Shown: one piece after another, positions 1 through 6,170 of the stretch | Layout: every line of letters starts with the position of its first letter | Numbering within the stretch: the first letter of the stretch is position 1 | NCBI GenBank assembly: GCA_035491935.1 | Contig: DATJJW010000015.1 | Span: forward strand, 1 to 24,377 | DNA length: 24,377 nucleotides | Source: DATJJW01 sp035491935 | Lineage (GTDB): Bacteria; Pseudomonadota; Alphaproteobacteria; ATCC43930; CGMCC-115725 | Direction of reading: 5' to 3' | Notes under the pieces: model-generated | Seen by the model: only the letters and a program-made list of their open reading frames with translations | The model's database searches: none | What the model was told of the DNA's origin: nothing | Position numbers and translations under genes: made by a program

Positions 1-242
1 CTGCGGGATATTGGTGCATCGGCCTTGCCGGCGAGGCGGAGTCGCCGCTCAGCAGCCACAAGCTTGACGGCAAGGTCTGCCTGGTCCTGGGCTCGGAGGG
101 CGATGGGCTCAGGCGTCTGACGCGCGAAGCCTGCGACCTGATGGCCCGGCTACCGACCCAAGGCCCCGTCGCCAGCCTCAACGTCTCCAACGCCGCGGCG
201 ATCGCACTTTACGAATATGTGAGAAGCGGCACGAATATGTGA
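1..242 (+). CDS. TrmH/SpoU-family RNA 2'-O-methyltransferase, C-terminal fragment
   Basis: This is the 3' end of a gene that begins before the window; the reading frame starts at base 3. The visible 79 residues carry the two C-terminal SPOUT motifs: LVLGSEGDGLRRL, which forms part of the S-adenosylmethionine pocket, and the closing NVSNAAAIALYE knot motif. The family methylates a ribose 2'-OH in rRNA or tRNA; the rlmB type, acting on 23S rRNA, is likely, but the substrate-recognising N-terminus is not visible. The last codons lie in a 20-bp exact tandem duplication (211-230 and 231-250). Because 20 is not a multiple of three, the protein now ends SGTNM at a TGA at 240-242. Without the second copy it would end SGS at the TAA at 254-256. 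The change falls after the conserved knot, so function is probably kept. The gene converges on ettA. Confidence 0.85.
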   Translation, partial: AGYWCIGLAGEAESPLSSHKLDGKVCLVLGSEGDGLRRLTREACDLMARLPTQGPVASLNVSNAAAIALYEYVRSGTNM

Positions 243-250
243 GAAGCGGC
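211..250. repeat. 20-bp exact tandem duplication at the methyltransferase stop
   Basis: Bases 211-230 and 231-250 are identical. The second copy brings ATGTGA into frame and so supplies the current stop codon. The pre-duplication stop, TAA at 254-256, is still present downstream. Confidence 0.95.
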
Positions 251-267
251 AGCTAACCTACGCCGAA

Positions 268-298
268 TCGTCATGGCCGGGCGTCCTGGCCATGACGA
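268..298. terminator. Palindrome between convergent genes, probable bidirectional terminator or dispersed palindromic repeat
   Basis: TCGTCATGGCC (268-278) pairs perfectly with GGCCATGACGA (288-298) across a 9-nt loop. It sits between the stop codons of the methyltransferase gene and ettA, which converge, so it could end transcription from both sides, although no T-run follows on either strand. From memory, palindromes with a GTCATGGCCGGG core are common intergenic repeats in alphaproteobacteria, so this may instead be one copy of a dispersed family. It is the only copy I see in this window. Confidence 0.55.
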
Positions 299-348
299 CA
301 ATGATGAAGCGCGGCCTCTGCGTGGTCCTGCCGCCCCCCCCGGAGGTC

Positions 349-2034
349 CTACTGTCCCCGCACCAGCGGCTTGTAGCGGAAGCGGTGCGGCTCGTCGGCA
401 TCGACACCCAGGCGCTTCTTCCGGTCGGCCTCGTACATCTGGTAGTTGCCTTCGAACCAGACGACCTTGGCATCGCCCTCGAAGGCCAGGATATGTGTGG
501 CAAGGCGGTCGAGGAACCAGCGATCATGGGTGATGACCACGGCGCAGCCGGCGTATTCTTCCAGAGCGTCTTCCAACGCGCGTAGCGTATCGACGTCGAG
601 ATCGTTGGTCGGCTCGTCGAGCAGCAGCACATTGGCGCCGGTCTTAAGCATGCGGGCGATGTGCACGCGGTTACGCTCGCCGCCCGAGAGCTGGCCGACC
701 TTCTTCTGCTGGTCCGAGCCCTTGAAATTGAACAGCGCCACATAGGAACGACTGTTCATCTTGCGGCGGCCGAGGTCGATCTCGTCCAGCCCGTCCGACA
801 CCACCTCCCAGACGTTCTTGTCGGCCGGCAGCGCGTCACGCGACTGATCGACATAGCCCAGCTTCACCGTATCGCCGACGCGGAAGTCACCGCTGTCGGG
901 CTTCTCCTGGCCGGTGATCATGCGGAACATCGTCGTCTTGCCGGCGCCGTTCGGACCGATCACGCCGACGATGCCGCCCGGCGGCAAACGGAAGGACAGA
1001 TCCTCCATCAGCATACGGTCACCGAAGCTCTTGTTGATGTGGCTGGCCTCGATGACGAGGTCACCGAGGCGCGGTCCCGGCGGCAGGACGATCTGCGCGG
1101 TCTCGGGCGCCTTCTCCTTGCTCTGCGCGACCAATTCCTCATAGCTCTGCAACCGGGCCTTGGACTTGGCCTGGCGCGCCCGCGGGCTCGCCTGCACCCA
1201 TTCAAGCTCGCGCGCGATGGTACGCTGGCGCGCGATCTCTGTCTTGTTCTCGAGCTCCAGCCGCTTCTGCTTCTCGACCAGCCAGCCGGTATAGTTGCCT
1301 TCATAGGGGAAGGTCCGACCGCGATCGACCTCCAGGATCCAGTTGGCCACGTCGTCGAGGAAGTAGCGATCGTGGGTCACGGTCACCACCGTGCCGGGGA
1401 AATCCTTCAGATAGCGCTGCAGCCAAGCGACCGATGCCGCGTCCAGATGGTTGGTCGGCTCGTCGAGCAGCAGCATGTCCGGCTTCTCCAGCAACAGCCG
1501 GCAGAGCGCCACGCGGCGCCGCTCGCCGCCGGACAGCTTGGTCACTTCCGCATCGCCCGGCGGGCAGTTCAGCGCATCCATGGCGATCTGCACCGTGCGA
1601 TCGATCTCCCAGCCATTGGCCGCGTCGATCTTCTCCTGAAGCTCGCCCTGCTCGGTGATGAGATCGTTCATCTCGTCGTCGGTGAGTTCCTCGGCGAAGC
1701 GCGCGCTCACTTCCTCGAAGCGCTTCAGCAGCGCCTGGGTCTCCGCCAGGGCCTGCATGATGTTGCCCTGCACGTCGAGATTCGGGTCGAGCTCCGGCTC
1801 CTGGGCCAGATACCCCACCGAGACGCCTTCGGCTGCCCAGGCCTCGCCGTTGAACTCCTTGTCCACCCCGGCCATGATCTTGAGCAGGGTCGATTTACCG
1901 GCACCATTCGGCCCCAGCACGCCGATCTTGGCGCCGGGCAGGAAGGACAGCCACACATCCTTGAAGATTTCCCGGCCGCCCGGATAGACCTTCTGCAGGC
2001 CCTTCATGACGTAGATGTATTGATATGCGGCCAT
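349..2034 (-). CDS. ettA: Energy-dependent translational throttle protein EttA (ABC-F ATPase)
   Basis: This is a 561-residue soluble ABC-F protein with two ATP-binding cassettes and no membrane segments. Cassette 1 has Walker A GPNGAGKST at residues 41-49, the signature LSGGERRR near 165 and Walker B LLLDEPTNHLD. Cassette 2 has GPNGAGKTT near 357-365, LSGGERNR near 448 and LLLDEPTNDLD. A charged linker between them is the P-site tRNA interaction motif. Length and the N-terminus MAAYQYIYVMKGLQKVYPGG match EttA, which binds the ribosomal E site and gates early elongation according to the ATP/ADP ratio. I chose the ATG at 2034 over the upstream in-frame ATG at 2169 because GGAGAG lies just upstream of it and family homology begins there. 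Both Walker B glutamates are present, so it should be active. Confidence 0.95.
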   Translation of the reverse strand: MAAYQYIYVMKGLQKVYPGGREIFKDVWLSFLPGAKIGVLGPNGAGKSTLLKIMAGVDKEFNGEAWAAEGVSVGYLAQEPELDPNLDVQGNIMQALAETQALLKRFEEVSARFAEELTDDEMNDLITEQGELQEKIDAANGWEIDRTVQIAMDALNCPPGDAEVTKLSGGERRRVALCRLLLEKPDMLLLDEPTNHLDAASVAWLQRYLKDFPGTVVTVTHDRYFLDDVANWILEVDRGRTFPYEGNYTGWLVEKQKRLELENKTEIARQRTIARELEWVQASPRARQAKSKARLQSYEELVAQSKEKAPETAQIVLPPGPRLGDLVIEASHINKSFGDRMLMEDLSFRLPPGGIVGVIGPNGAGKTTMFRMITGQEKPDSGDFRVGDTVKLGYVDQSRDALPADKNVWEVVSDGLDEIDLGRRKMNSRSYVALFNFKGSDQQKKVGQLSGGERNRVHIARMLKTGANVLLLDEPTNDLDVDTLRALEDALEEYAGCAVVITHDRWFLDRLATHILAFEGDAKVVWFEGNYQMYEADRKKRLGVDADEPHRFRYKPLVRGQ

Positions 2035-2482
2035 AAAACGGTCTCTCCGAAAAAACTCTGTCGGGTGGGAAGGCGGGCAATACGGGCGGTTCCGGCCGAC
2101 GCCGGGAGCGGTTCTAGACCATCGGCCGCCCGCGATGCAACCAGCCTCCGGGAAGTGCCGGCCCGCCACGCACCGTGTCTTTCAGCCCACACCTCTGATG
2201 AAAAACGGTGAACACCCCCTCTGAACGCCTTGTAAGAACACAATATTGACGAAATTCAACGCCACTTCCTCGTCGCATTGCGGTATGGGTGGTGGCATAC
2301 ATTTCCATCTCCGGTTTCTCGCCACCCGGCTCGCCCGCACAACGACAGAACAGCACCTTCCTCCATATTGAAGTGCCGTCCCTGTTCGTTAATCCCTCGG
2401 CGACGAAACGAATTTCCAGAAGCCTACCGCCTACCCCTCCCTTGATTGCCCGGCAATCGATTGTATGAAACGAGGAGTCTCC
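2035..2482. other. 448-bp divergent intergenic region, ettA / first ompA-like gene
   Basis: No credible gene lies here. It must hold promoters for ettA (leftward) and the first ompA-like gene (rightward). The rightward half is less GC-rich. The best rightward promoter guess is TTGAAG (2368-2373) followed 16 nt later by TAATCC (2390-2395), which is a weak match. Bases 2444-2458 form the palindrome listed separately. Confidence 0.6.
2444..2458 (+). promoter_or_regulatory. Palindrome/5'-leader hairpin of first ompA-like gene
   Basis: GATTGC, triloop CCG, GCAATC; as DNA it is a 7+1+7 palindrome. It ends 24 nt before the ATG and 13 nt before the GAGGAG ribosome-binding site. Nearly the same palindrome occupies exactly the same place before the third ompA-like gene (4962-4976). 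It could be an mRNA-stabilising or translational-control hairpin, or a protein operator. Confidence 0.6.
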
Positions 2483-3526
2483 ATGAAGCACACTTTCAAA
2501 CTGTTGGCCGTCGCCCTACTCGCCTCGGCGTCGACCGCCGCCATGGCCGATCCGCTGGTCGGCCCCTATGTCGGCGTCGGTGTCGGCACCAACAAAAACA
2601 TGCAGACTTCCCCGCACATCGCCGGTGGCCCGCAGTGGAACTACCGTTGGGGCATCAGCGCTGAAGGGTCGGCCGGTTATTCGTTCGGCGACATGCCTGC
2701 GCTTGGTGGCGGCGGTCTGCGCGCCGAGTTCGAGTTCGGCTATCGCCATAGCAAGGTCGCCCACTACAAGGGCGCCGCCGCCGGCAATAGCGGTGGTTCG
2801 CTCCGGAACTTGGATTACCTGGTCAACGCCATCTATGACTTCGACCAGTTCAGCCTGCCGGTCATCCCGCATGTCGGCTTCGGCGCCGGCTATTCCAGCG
2901 TGAATCTGCGCTCCAACAGCAGTGGCGTCTTCCAGCATGGTTTCGCGCCGACCATCCAGGGCATCGTCGGTATCGAATATCCGATCCCGAGCGTCCAGGG
3001 CCTGAATGTCGGCCTCGACTATCGTTACATCGAGACCTTCAAAGAGCGGGTCAATGTCGGCGCCGGCAGCTCCCGCGTCAGCCAGGGCGACCATAACTTC
3101 CTGCTGACGGCTCGTTATACCTTCGCCGCTCCGCCGGCCCCGCCGCCGGCCCCGGCCCCGGCTCCGGTCGCCGCTCCCGCCCCGGCTCCGGAAGCGCAGC
3201 GCGCCTTCCAGGTGTTCTTCGACTTCGACAAGTCGAACATCACTGCCGAAGCCGCCGCGACCATCCAGAAGGCCGCTGCCACCGTGCAGGCCGGCCATGT
3301 CGCCACCATCAACGTGACCGGCCACACCGATACCGTCGGCTCGGTGAAGTACAACCTCGCCCTGTCACAGCGCCGCGCCGAGGCCGTCAAGCGTCAGCTG
3401 GTGGCTGATGGTATTTCGGCCTCCGAAATCGCGACCACCGGCGTCGGCAAGTCCGGCCTGCTGGTCCCGACCCCGGACGGCGTCCGCGAGCCGCAGAACC
3501 GTCGCGCGGAAATCGTCCTTCAGTAA
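2483..3526 (+). CDS. OmpA-family outer-membrane protein, paralog 1
   Basis: This is a 347-residue outer-membrane protein. A Sec signal peptide (about residues 1-22, ending AAMA before DPLVGPY) is followed by an eight-stranded-type beta-barrel region rich in aromatic strands to about residue 212. Then come a Pro-Ala linker and a C-terminal OmpA domain that binds peptidoglycan. The diaminopimelate-binding pair is present as D283 (in GHTDTVG) and R298 (in LSQRRA). The role is to tether the outer membrane to the cell wall; pore function cannot be judged. I use the ATG at 2483, because GAGGAG (2472-2477) lies 5 nt upstream and the signal peptide starts there; the ATG at 2465 would place extra residues before the signal. 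It heads a run of three paralogs. An enteric-type ompA symbol is not justified. Confidence 0.92.
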   Translation: MKHTFKLLAVALLASASTAAMADPLVGPYVGVGVGTNKNMQTSPHIAGGPQWNYRWGISAEGSAGYSFGDMPALGGGGLRAEFEFGYRHSKVAHYKGAAAGNSGGSLRNLDYLVNAIYDFDQFSLPVIPHVGFGAGYSSVNLRSNSSGVFQHGFAPTIQGIVGIEYPIPSVQGLNVGLDYRYIETFKERVNVGAGSSRVSQGDHNFLLTARYTFAAPPAPPPAPAPAPVAAPAPAPEAQRAFQVFFDFDKSNITAEAAATIQKAAATVQAGHVATINVTGHTDTVGSVKYNLALSQRRAEAVKRQLVADGISASEIATTGVGKSGLLVPTPDGVREPQNRRAEIVLQ

Positions 3527-3539
3527 GTTCCTTACCAAC

Positions 3540-3565
3540 GGGCGGGCCGGAATCTCGGCCCGCCC
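3540..3565 (+). terminator. Hairpin after ompA-like paralog 1
   Basis: GGGCGGGCC (3540-3548) pairs with GGCCCGCCC (3557-3565), followed by AAATTTTGTCT. It is GC-rich and strong, but the T-run is offset by three A residues, so termination may be partial. It is the counterpart of the first hairpins after paralogs 2 and 3. Confidence 0.55.
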
Positions 3566-3580
3566 AAATTTTGTCTACCA

Positions 3581-3603
3581 ACAAGGCGGCGCTGCCGCCT
3601 TGT
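3581..3603 (+). promoter_or_regulatory. Ten-bp hairpin in the leader of ompA-like paralog 2
   Basis: ACAAGGCGGC (3581-3590) pairs perfectly with GCCGCCTTGT (3594-3603) across the triloop GCT. It ends exactly 24 nt before the ATG of paralog 2, too close for a promoter downstream of it. Any transcript of paralog 2 must therefore carry this hairpin or be limited by it. It could act as a second terminator for paralog 1, a leader stabiliser, or both. Confidence 0.6.
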
Positions 3604-3627
3604 TTCATCTCTAGAGTGACCTTATTC

Positions 3628-4683
3628 ATGAAAAATTCGATCAAGTTCCTGGCGGCCGCCCTGTTGGCGACCGTGTCGACTGCTGCCATGGCCGATCCGT
3701 TGGTCGGCCCCTATGTCGAACTCGGCGTGGGCGCCAATCATCCCAACACCTTCAGCTCGAACCTCGGCGGCAACCAGTGGAACTATAACTGGGGCATCTC
3801 GACCAACCTCACCGGCGGCTACTCCTTCGGTGACCAATCCTGGGCCGGCAATGGCGGCCTGCGCGCCGAGTTCGAGTTCGGCTATCTGCAGAGCAGTGTC
3901 AATCATTACGCTGGTGCCTCGCCTGCCGTCATTTCGGGCGGCACGCTGAAGCAGTTCTCCTACATGGTGAACGGCCTCTATGACTTCGACCAGCTCGGCT
4001 GGCCGGTCATTCCGCATGTCGGCATCGGCGCCGGCGCCAGCAGCGTCCACCAGGGCTCGACCAGCGGCGTCATCGTCGCCCATCTGCAGGGCTTCCGCCC
4101 GAGCGTGCAGGGCATCGTCGGCGTCGAATACCCGATTCCGGGCTATCGCGGTCTGAACCTCGGCATCGACTATCGCTACATGGAGACGTTCAATCTGCAT
4201 GAGACGGCCAATACGCCTGCCTCAGGCCATGGCAACCTGGGTGACCACAACATCCTGGTGACGCTGCGCTACACCTTCGCCGCGCCGTCGGCCCCGCCGG
4301 CTCCGGTTCCGGCTCCGGCTCCCGTCGCGGCTCCGGCCCGGGCTCCGGAAGCACAGCGCGCCTTCCAGGTGTTCTTCGACTTCAACAAGTCGAACATCAC
4401 CGCCGAAGCCGCCGCGACCATCCAGAAGGCTGCCGCCACGGTGAAGGCTGGCCATGTCGCCACCATCAACGTGACCGGCCACACCGACACCGTCGGCTCG
4501 GCGAAGTACAACCTCGCCCTGTCGCAGCGCCGTGCCGTTGCGGTCAAGCAGCAGCTGGTGGCCGATGGCGTTTCGGCCTCCGAGATCGCGACCACCGGCG
4601 TCGGCAAGTCCGGCCTGCTGGTCCCGACCCCGGACGGCGTCCGCGAGCCGCAGAACCGTCGCGCGGAAATCGTGCTGCAGTAA
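3628..4683 (+). CDS. OmpA-family outer-membrane protein, paralog 2
   Basis: This protein has 351 residues and the same architecture as paralog 1: signal peptide ending AAMA near residue 22, barrel region, Pro-Ala linker, and C-terminal OmpA domain with D287 and R302 for peptidoglycan binding. The barrel differs from paralog 1 mainly in loop-like segments, while the periplasmic domain is almost identical; bases 4585-4673 match 3428-3516 exactly. One difference is FDFNKSN instead of FDFDKSN at the start of the domain. I chose the ATG at 3628 because the signal peptide begins there; the longer frame from 3571 would add 19 unlikely residues. The ribosome-binding site is weak (GAGTGA about 8 nt upstream) compared with GAGGAG in the other two, which suggests lower translation. 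Only about 100 bp separate it from paralog 1. Confidence 0.92.
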   Translation: MKNSIKFLAAALLATVSTAAMADPLVGPYVELGVGANHPNTFSSNLGGNQWNYNWGISTNLTGGYSFGDQSWAGNGGLRAEFEFGYLQSSVNHYAGASPAVISGGTLKQFSYMVNGLYDFDQLGWPVIPHVGIGAGASSVHQGSTSGVIVAHLQGFRPSVQGIVGVEYPIPGYRGLNLGIDYRYMETFNLHETANTPASGHGNLGDHNILVTLRYTFAAPSAPPAPVPAPAPVAAPARAPEAQRAFQVFFDFNKSNITAEAAATIQKAAATVKAGHVATINVTGHTDTVGSAKYNLALSQRRAVAVKQQLVADGVSASEIATTGVGKSGLLVPTPDGVREPQNRRAEIVLQ

Positions 4684-4698
4684 TCTGCAAACGGAAAA

Positions 4699-4768
4699 GG
4701 ATGGGCCGGCAACCCGGCCCATCCCAACCGCAGATGGGCGCGTTTCCGCAAGGGAGCGCGCTTTTTTT
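4699..4768 (+). terminator. Double-hairpin intrinsic terminator of ompA-like paralog 2
   Basis: Hairpin A is GGATGGGCCGG (4699-4709) with CCGGCCCATCC (4714-4724). Hairpin B has GCGCG (4738-4742) pairing with CGCGC (4757-4761), an extended inner stem capped by a GCAA tetraloop (4748-4751), and seven T residues at 4762-4768. Hairpin B is a textbook intrinsic terminator. The same A+B arrangement follows paralog 3. Confidence 0.9.
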
Positions 4769-4961
4769 ATTTTGTCTCGATGCGGCTGAACCAAACCCGC
4801 TTTCATGGCGGGAACTCTTTGCAATGCTTGTGATTTCTTGATGCGAAGCGCCCGCTTCGCCAGCTGGGGCGGCGGCCAGCTATTGTAGCATTTTTGCACC
4901 ACCCCTCAAGCATTGAAACTTAATGGTGAAACGTCTCTTAACGCCCCGGGTTTTACGTGCC

Positions 4962-4976
4962 GATTGCGCCGCAATC
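4962..4976 (+). promoter_or_regulatory. Palindrome/5'-leader hairpin of third ompA-like gene
   Basis: GATTGC, triloop GCC, GCAATC. It matches the element at 2444-2458 at 13 of 15 positions, and the two differences are a swapped pair that keeps the palindrome. It ends 24 nt before the ATG and 13 nt before GAGGAG, exactly as in paralog 1. Confidence 0.6.
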
Positions 4977-5000
4977 AAAGCCCCGACTTGAGGAGATATA

Positions 5001-6074
5001 ATGAAGCACTCCATCAAAATCTTGGCGGTTGGCCTGCTCGCCACCGTTTCCAGCGCCGCCATGGCCGATCCTTTGGTTGGTCCTTATGTCGAGCTCGGCG
5101 TCGGCGCTCATCACCTCCTGCAGACCTCGCCGAAGGGTATCGCCGGCGGTCCGCAGTGGAATTACAACTGGGGCATCGCCCCTAACCTCGCCGGCGGTTA
5201 TTCGTTCGGCGACCAGCCCTGGGCCATGGGCGGCGGTCTGCGCGCCGAATTCGAGTTCGGCTATCGCCAGGGCGGCGTCAATGCCTACAAGGGTTCCGCG
5301 GCCGGCGTGAACAGCGCCGGTACACTCAAAGCGTTCGACTACATGGTCAACGCCATTTACGACTTCGACCAGGTCCCCAACATGATGGGCCTGCCGATCA
5401 TTCCGCATGTCGGCTTCGGCGCTGGCGGCACCATGCTGCATATGGCCTCGGCGACCGGCTTCGCTCATATGAGCGGCTTCCGCCCGAGCGTTCAGGGCAT
5501 CGTCGGTGCGGAATACCCGATCCCGAGCTATCCGAACCTAGCCGTCGGTATCGACTATCGCTACATCGAGACCTTCAACGTCAAGGAAACGGTCGGCGCC
5601 GGCTCGTTCGCCGCCGGTGGTCACTCCAATATCGGCGACCATAACTTCCTGGTGACGCTGCGTTACACCTTCGCGGCGCCGCCGGCCCCGCCCCCGGCCC
5701 CGCCGCCGGCTCCGGCTGCCGCGCCCGCTCCGGCACCGGAAGCGCAGCGCGCCTTCCAGGTGTTCTTCGACTTCGACAAGTCGAACATCACCGCCGAGGC
5801 CGCCGCAACCATCCAGAAGGCTTCGGATGCCGTCAAGGCTGGCCACGTCACGACCATCAACGTGACCGGCCACACCGACACCGTCGGCTCGGTGAAGTAC
5901 AACCTCGCCCTGTCGCAGCGTCGTGCCGAGGCCGTCAAGCGGCAGCTGATGGCCGATGGCATCCCGGCTTCCGAGATCGCGACCTCCGGTGTCGGCAAGT
6001 CCGGCCTGCTGGTCCCGACCCCGGATGGCGTCCGCGAGCCGCAGAACCGCCGCGCGGAAATCGTGCTGCAGTAA
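5001..6074 (+). CDS. OmpA-family outer-membrane protein, paralog 3
   Basis: This protein has 357 residues: signal peptide about 1-22 (ending AAMA before DPLVGPYVELG), barrel region to about residue 225, a longer Pro-Ala linker, and the OmpA peptidoglycan-binding domain with D293 and R308. Its barrel is closest to paralog 2 at the N-terminus (shared DPLVGPYVELGVGA) but has its own insertions, for example around NMMGLP. The start at 5001 is supported by GAGGAG at 4990-4995, 5 nt upstream. A strong terminator precedes the gene and another follows, so it is probably its own transcription unit. Three such genes in tandem with conserved periplasmic domains suggest duplication followed by divergence of the exposed surface. 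Confidence 0.92.
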   Translation: MKHSIKILAVGLLATVSSAAMADPLVGPYVELGVGAHHLLQTSPKGIAGGPQWNYNWGIAPNLAGGYSFGDQPWAMGGGLRAEFEFGYRQGGVNAYKGSAAGVNSAGTLKAFDYMVNAIYDFDQVPNMMGLPIIPHVGFGAGGTMLHMASATGFAHMSGFRPSVQGIVGAEYPIPSYPNLAVGIDYRYIETFNVKETVGAGSFAAGGHSNIGDHNFLVTLRYTFAAPPAPPPAPPPAPAAAPAPAPEAQRAFQVFFDFDKSNITAEAAATIQKASDAVKAGHVTTINVTGHTDTVGSVKYNLALSQRRAEAVKRQLMADGIPASEIATSGVGKSGLLVPTPDGVREPQNRRAEIVLQ

Positions 6075-6090
6075 TCTGCCGACAAAGAAA

Positions 6091-6159
6091 GGACGGGCTG
6101 GTAAACCGGCCCGTCCCGACTGCAACCAGGCGCGTTCCCGTAAGGGAGCGCGCTTTTTT
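6091..6159 (+). terminator. Double-hairpin intrinsic terminator of ompA-like paralog 3
   Basis: Hairpin A is GGACGGGC (6091-6098) with GCCCGTCC (6109-6116) plus inner pairs. Hairpin B has GCGCG (6130-6134) pairing with CGCGC (6149-6153), a GTAA tetraloop (6140-6143) and six T residues (6154-6159). It is a paralogous copy of the terminator after paralog 2, with a compensating T-A to C-G change in hairpin A (4702/4721 versus 6094/6113). It also separates the gene from convergent hemW. Confidence 0.9.
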
Positions 6160-6170
6160 GTTGGCGAAAT

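Larger units (their letters stand above)
4684..5000. other. 317-bp intergenic region with five consecutive inverted repeats
   Basis: No gene is visible. From left to right it holds a GC hairpin (4699-4724), a T-run terminator (4738-4768), a palindrome GCGAAGCG/CGCTTCGC (4843-4860), an inverted repeat AGCTGG/CCAGCT (4862-4881), and the GATTGC palindrome (4962-4976) upstream of paralog 3. The promoter of paralog 3 must lie between about 4770 and 4960. TTGAAA (4914-4919) is a possible -35, but no good -10 follows. Confidence 0.6.

Noticed and set aside
661..2211. A 516-codon plus-strand frame opposite ettA
   Set aside because: It is an antisense shadow of a well-conserved ABC-F gene; the product resembles no family I recognise.
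2230..2251. TTGTAA and TTGACG near 2230-2251 as -35 boxes for the first ompA-like gene
   Set aside because: Neither has an acceptable -10 at 16-18 nt.
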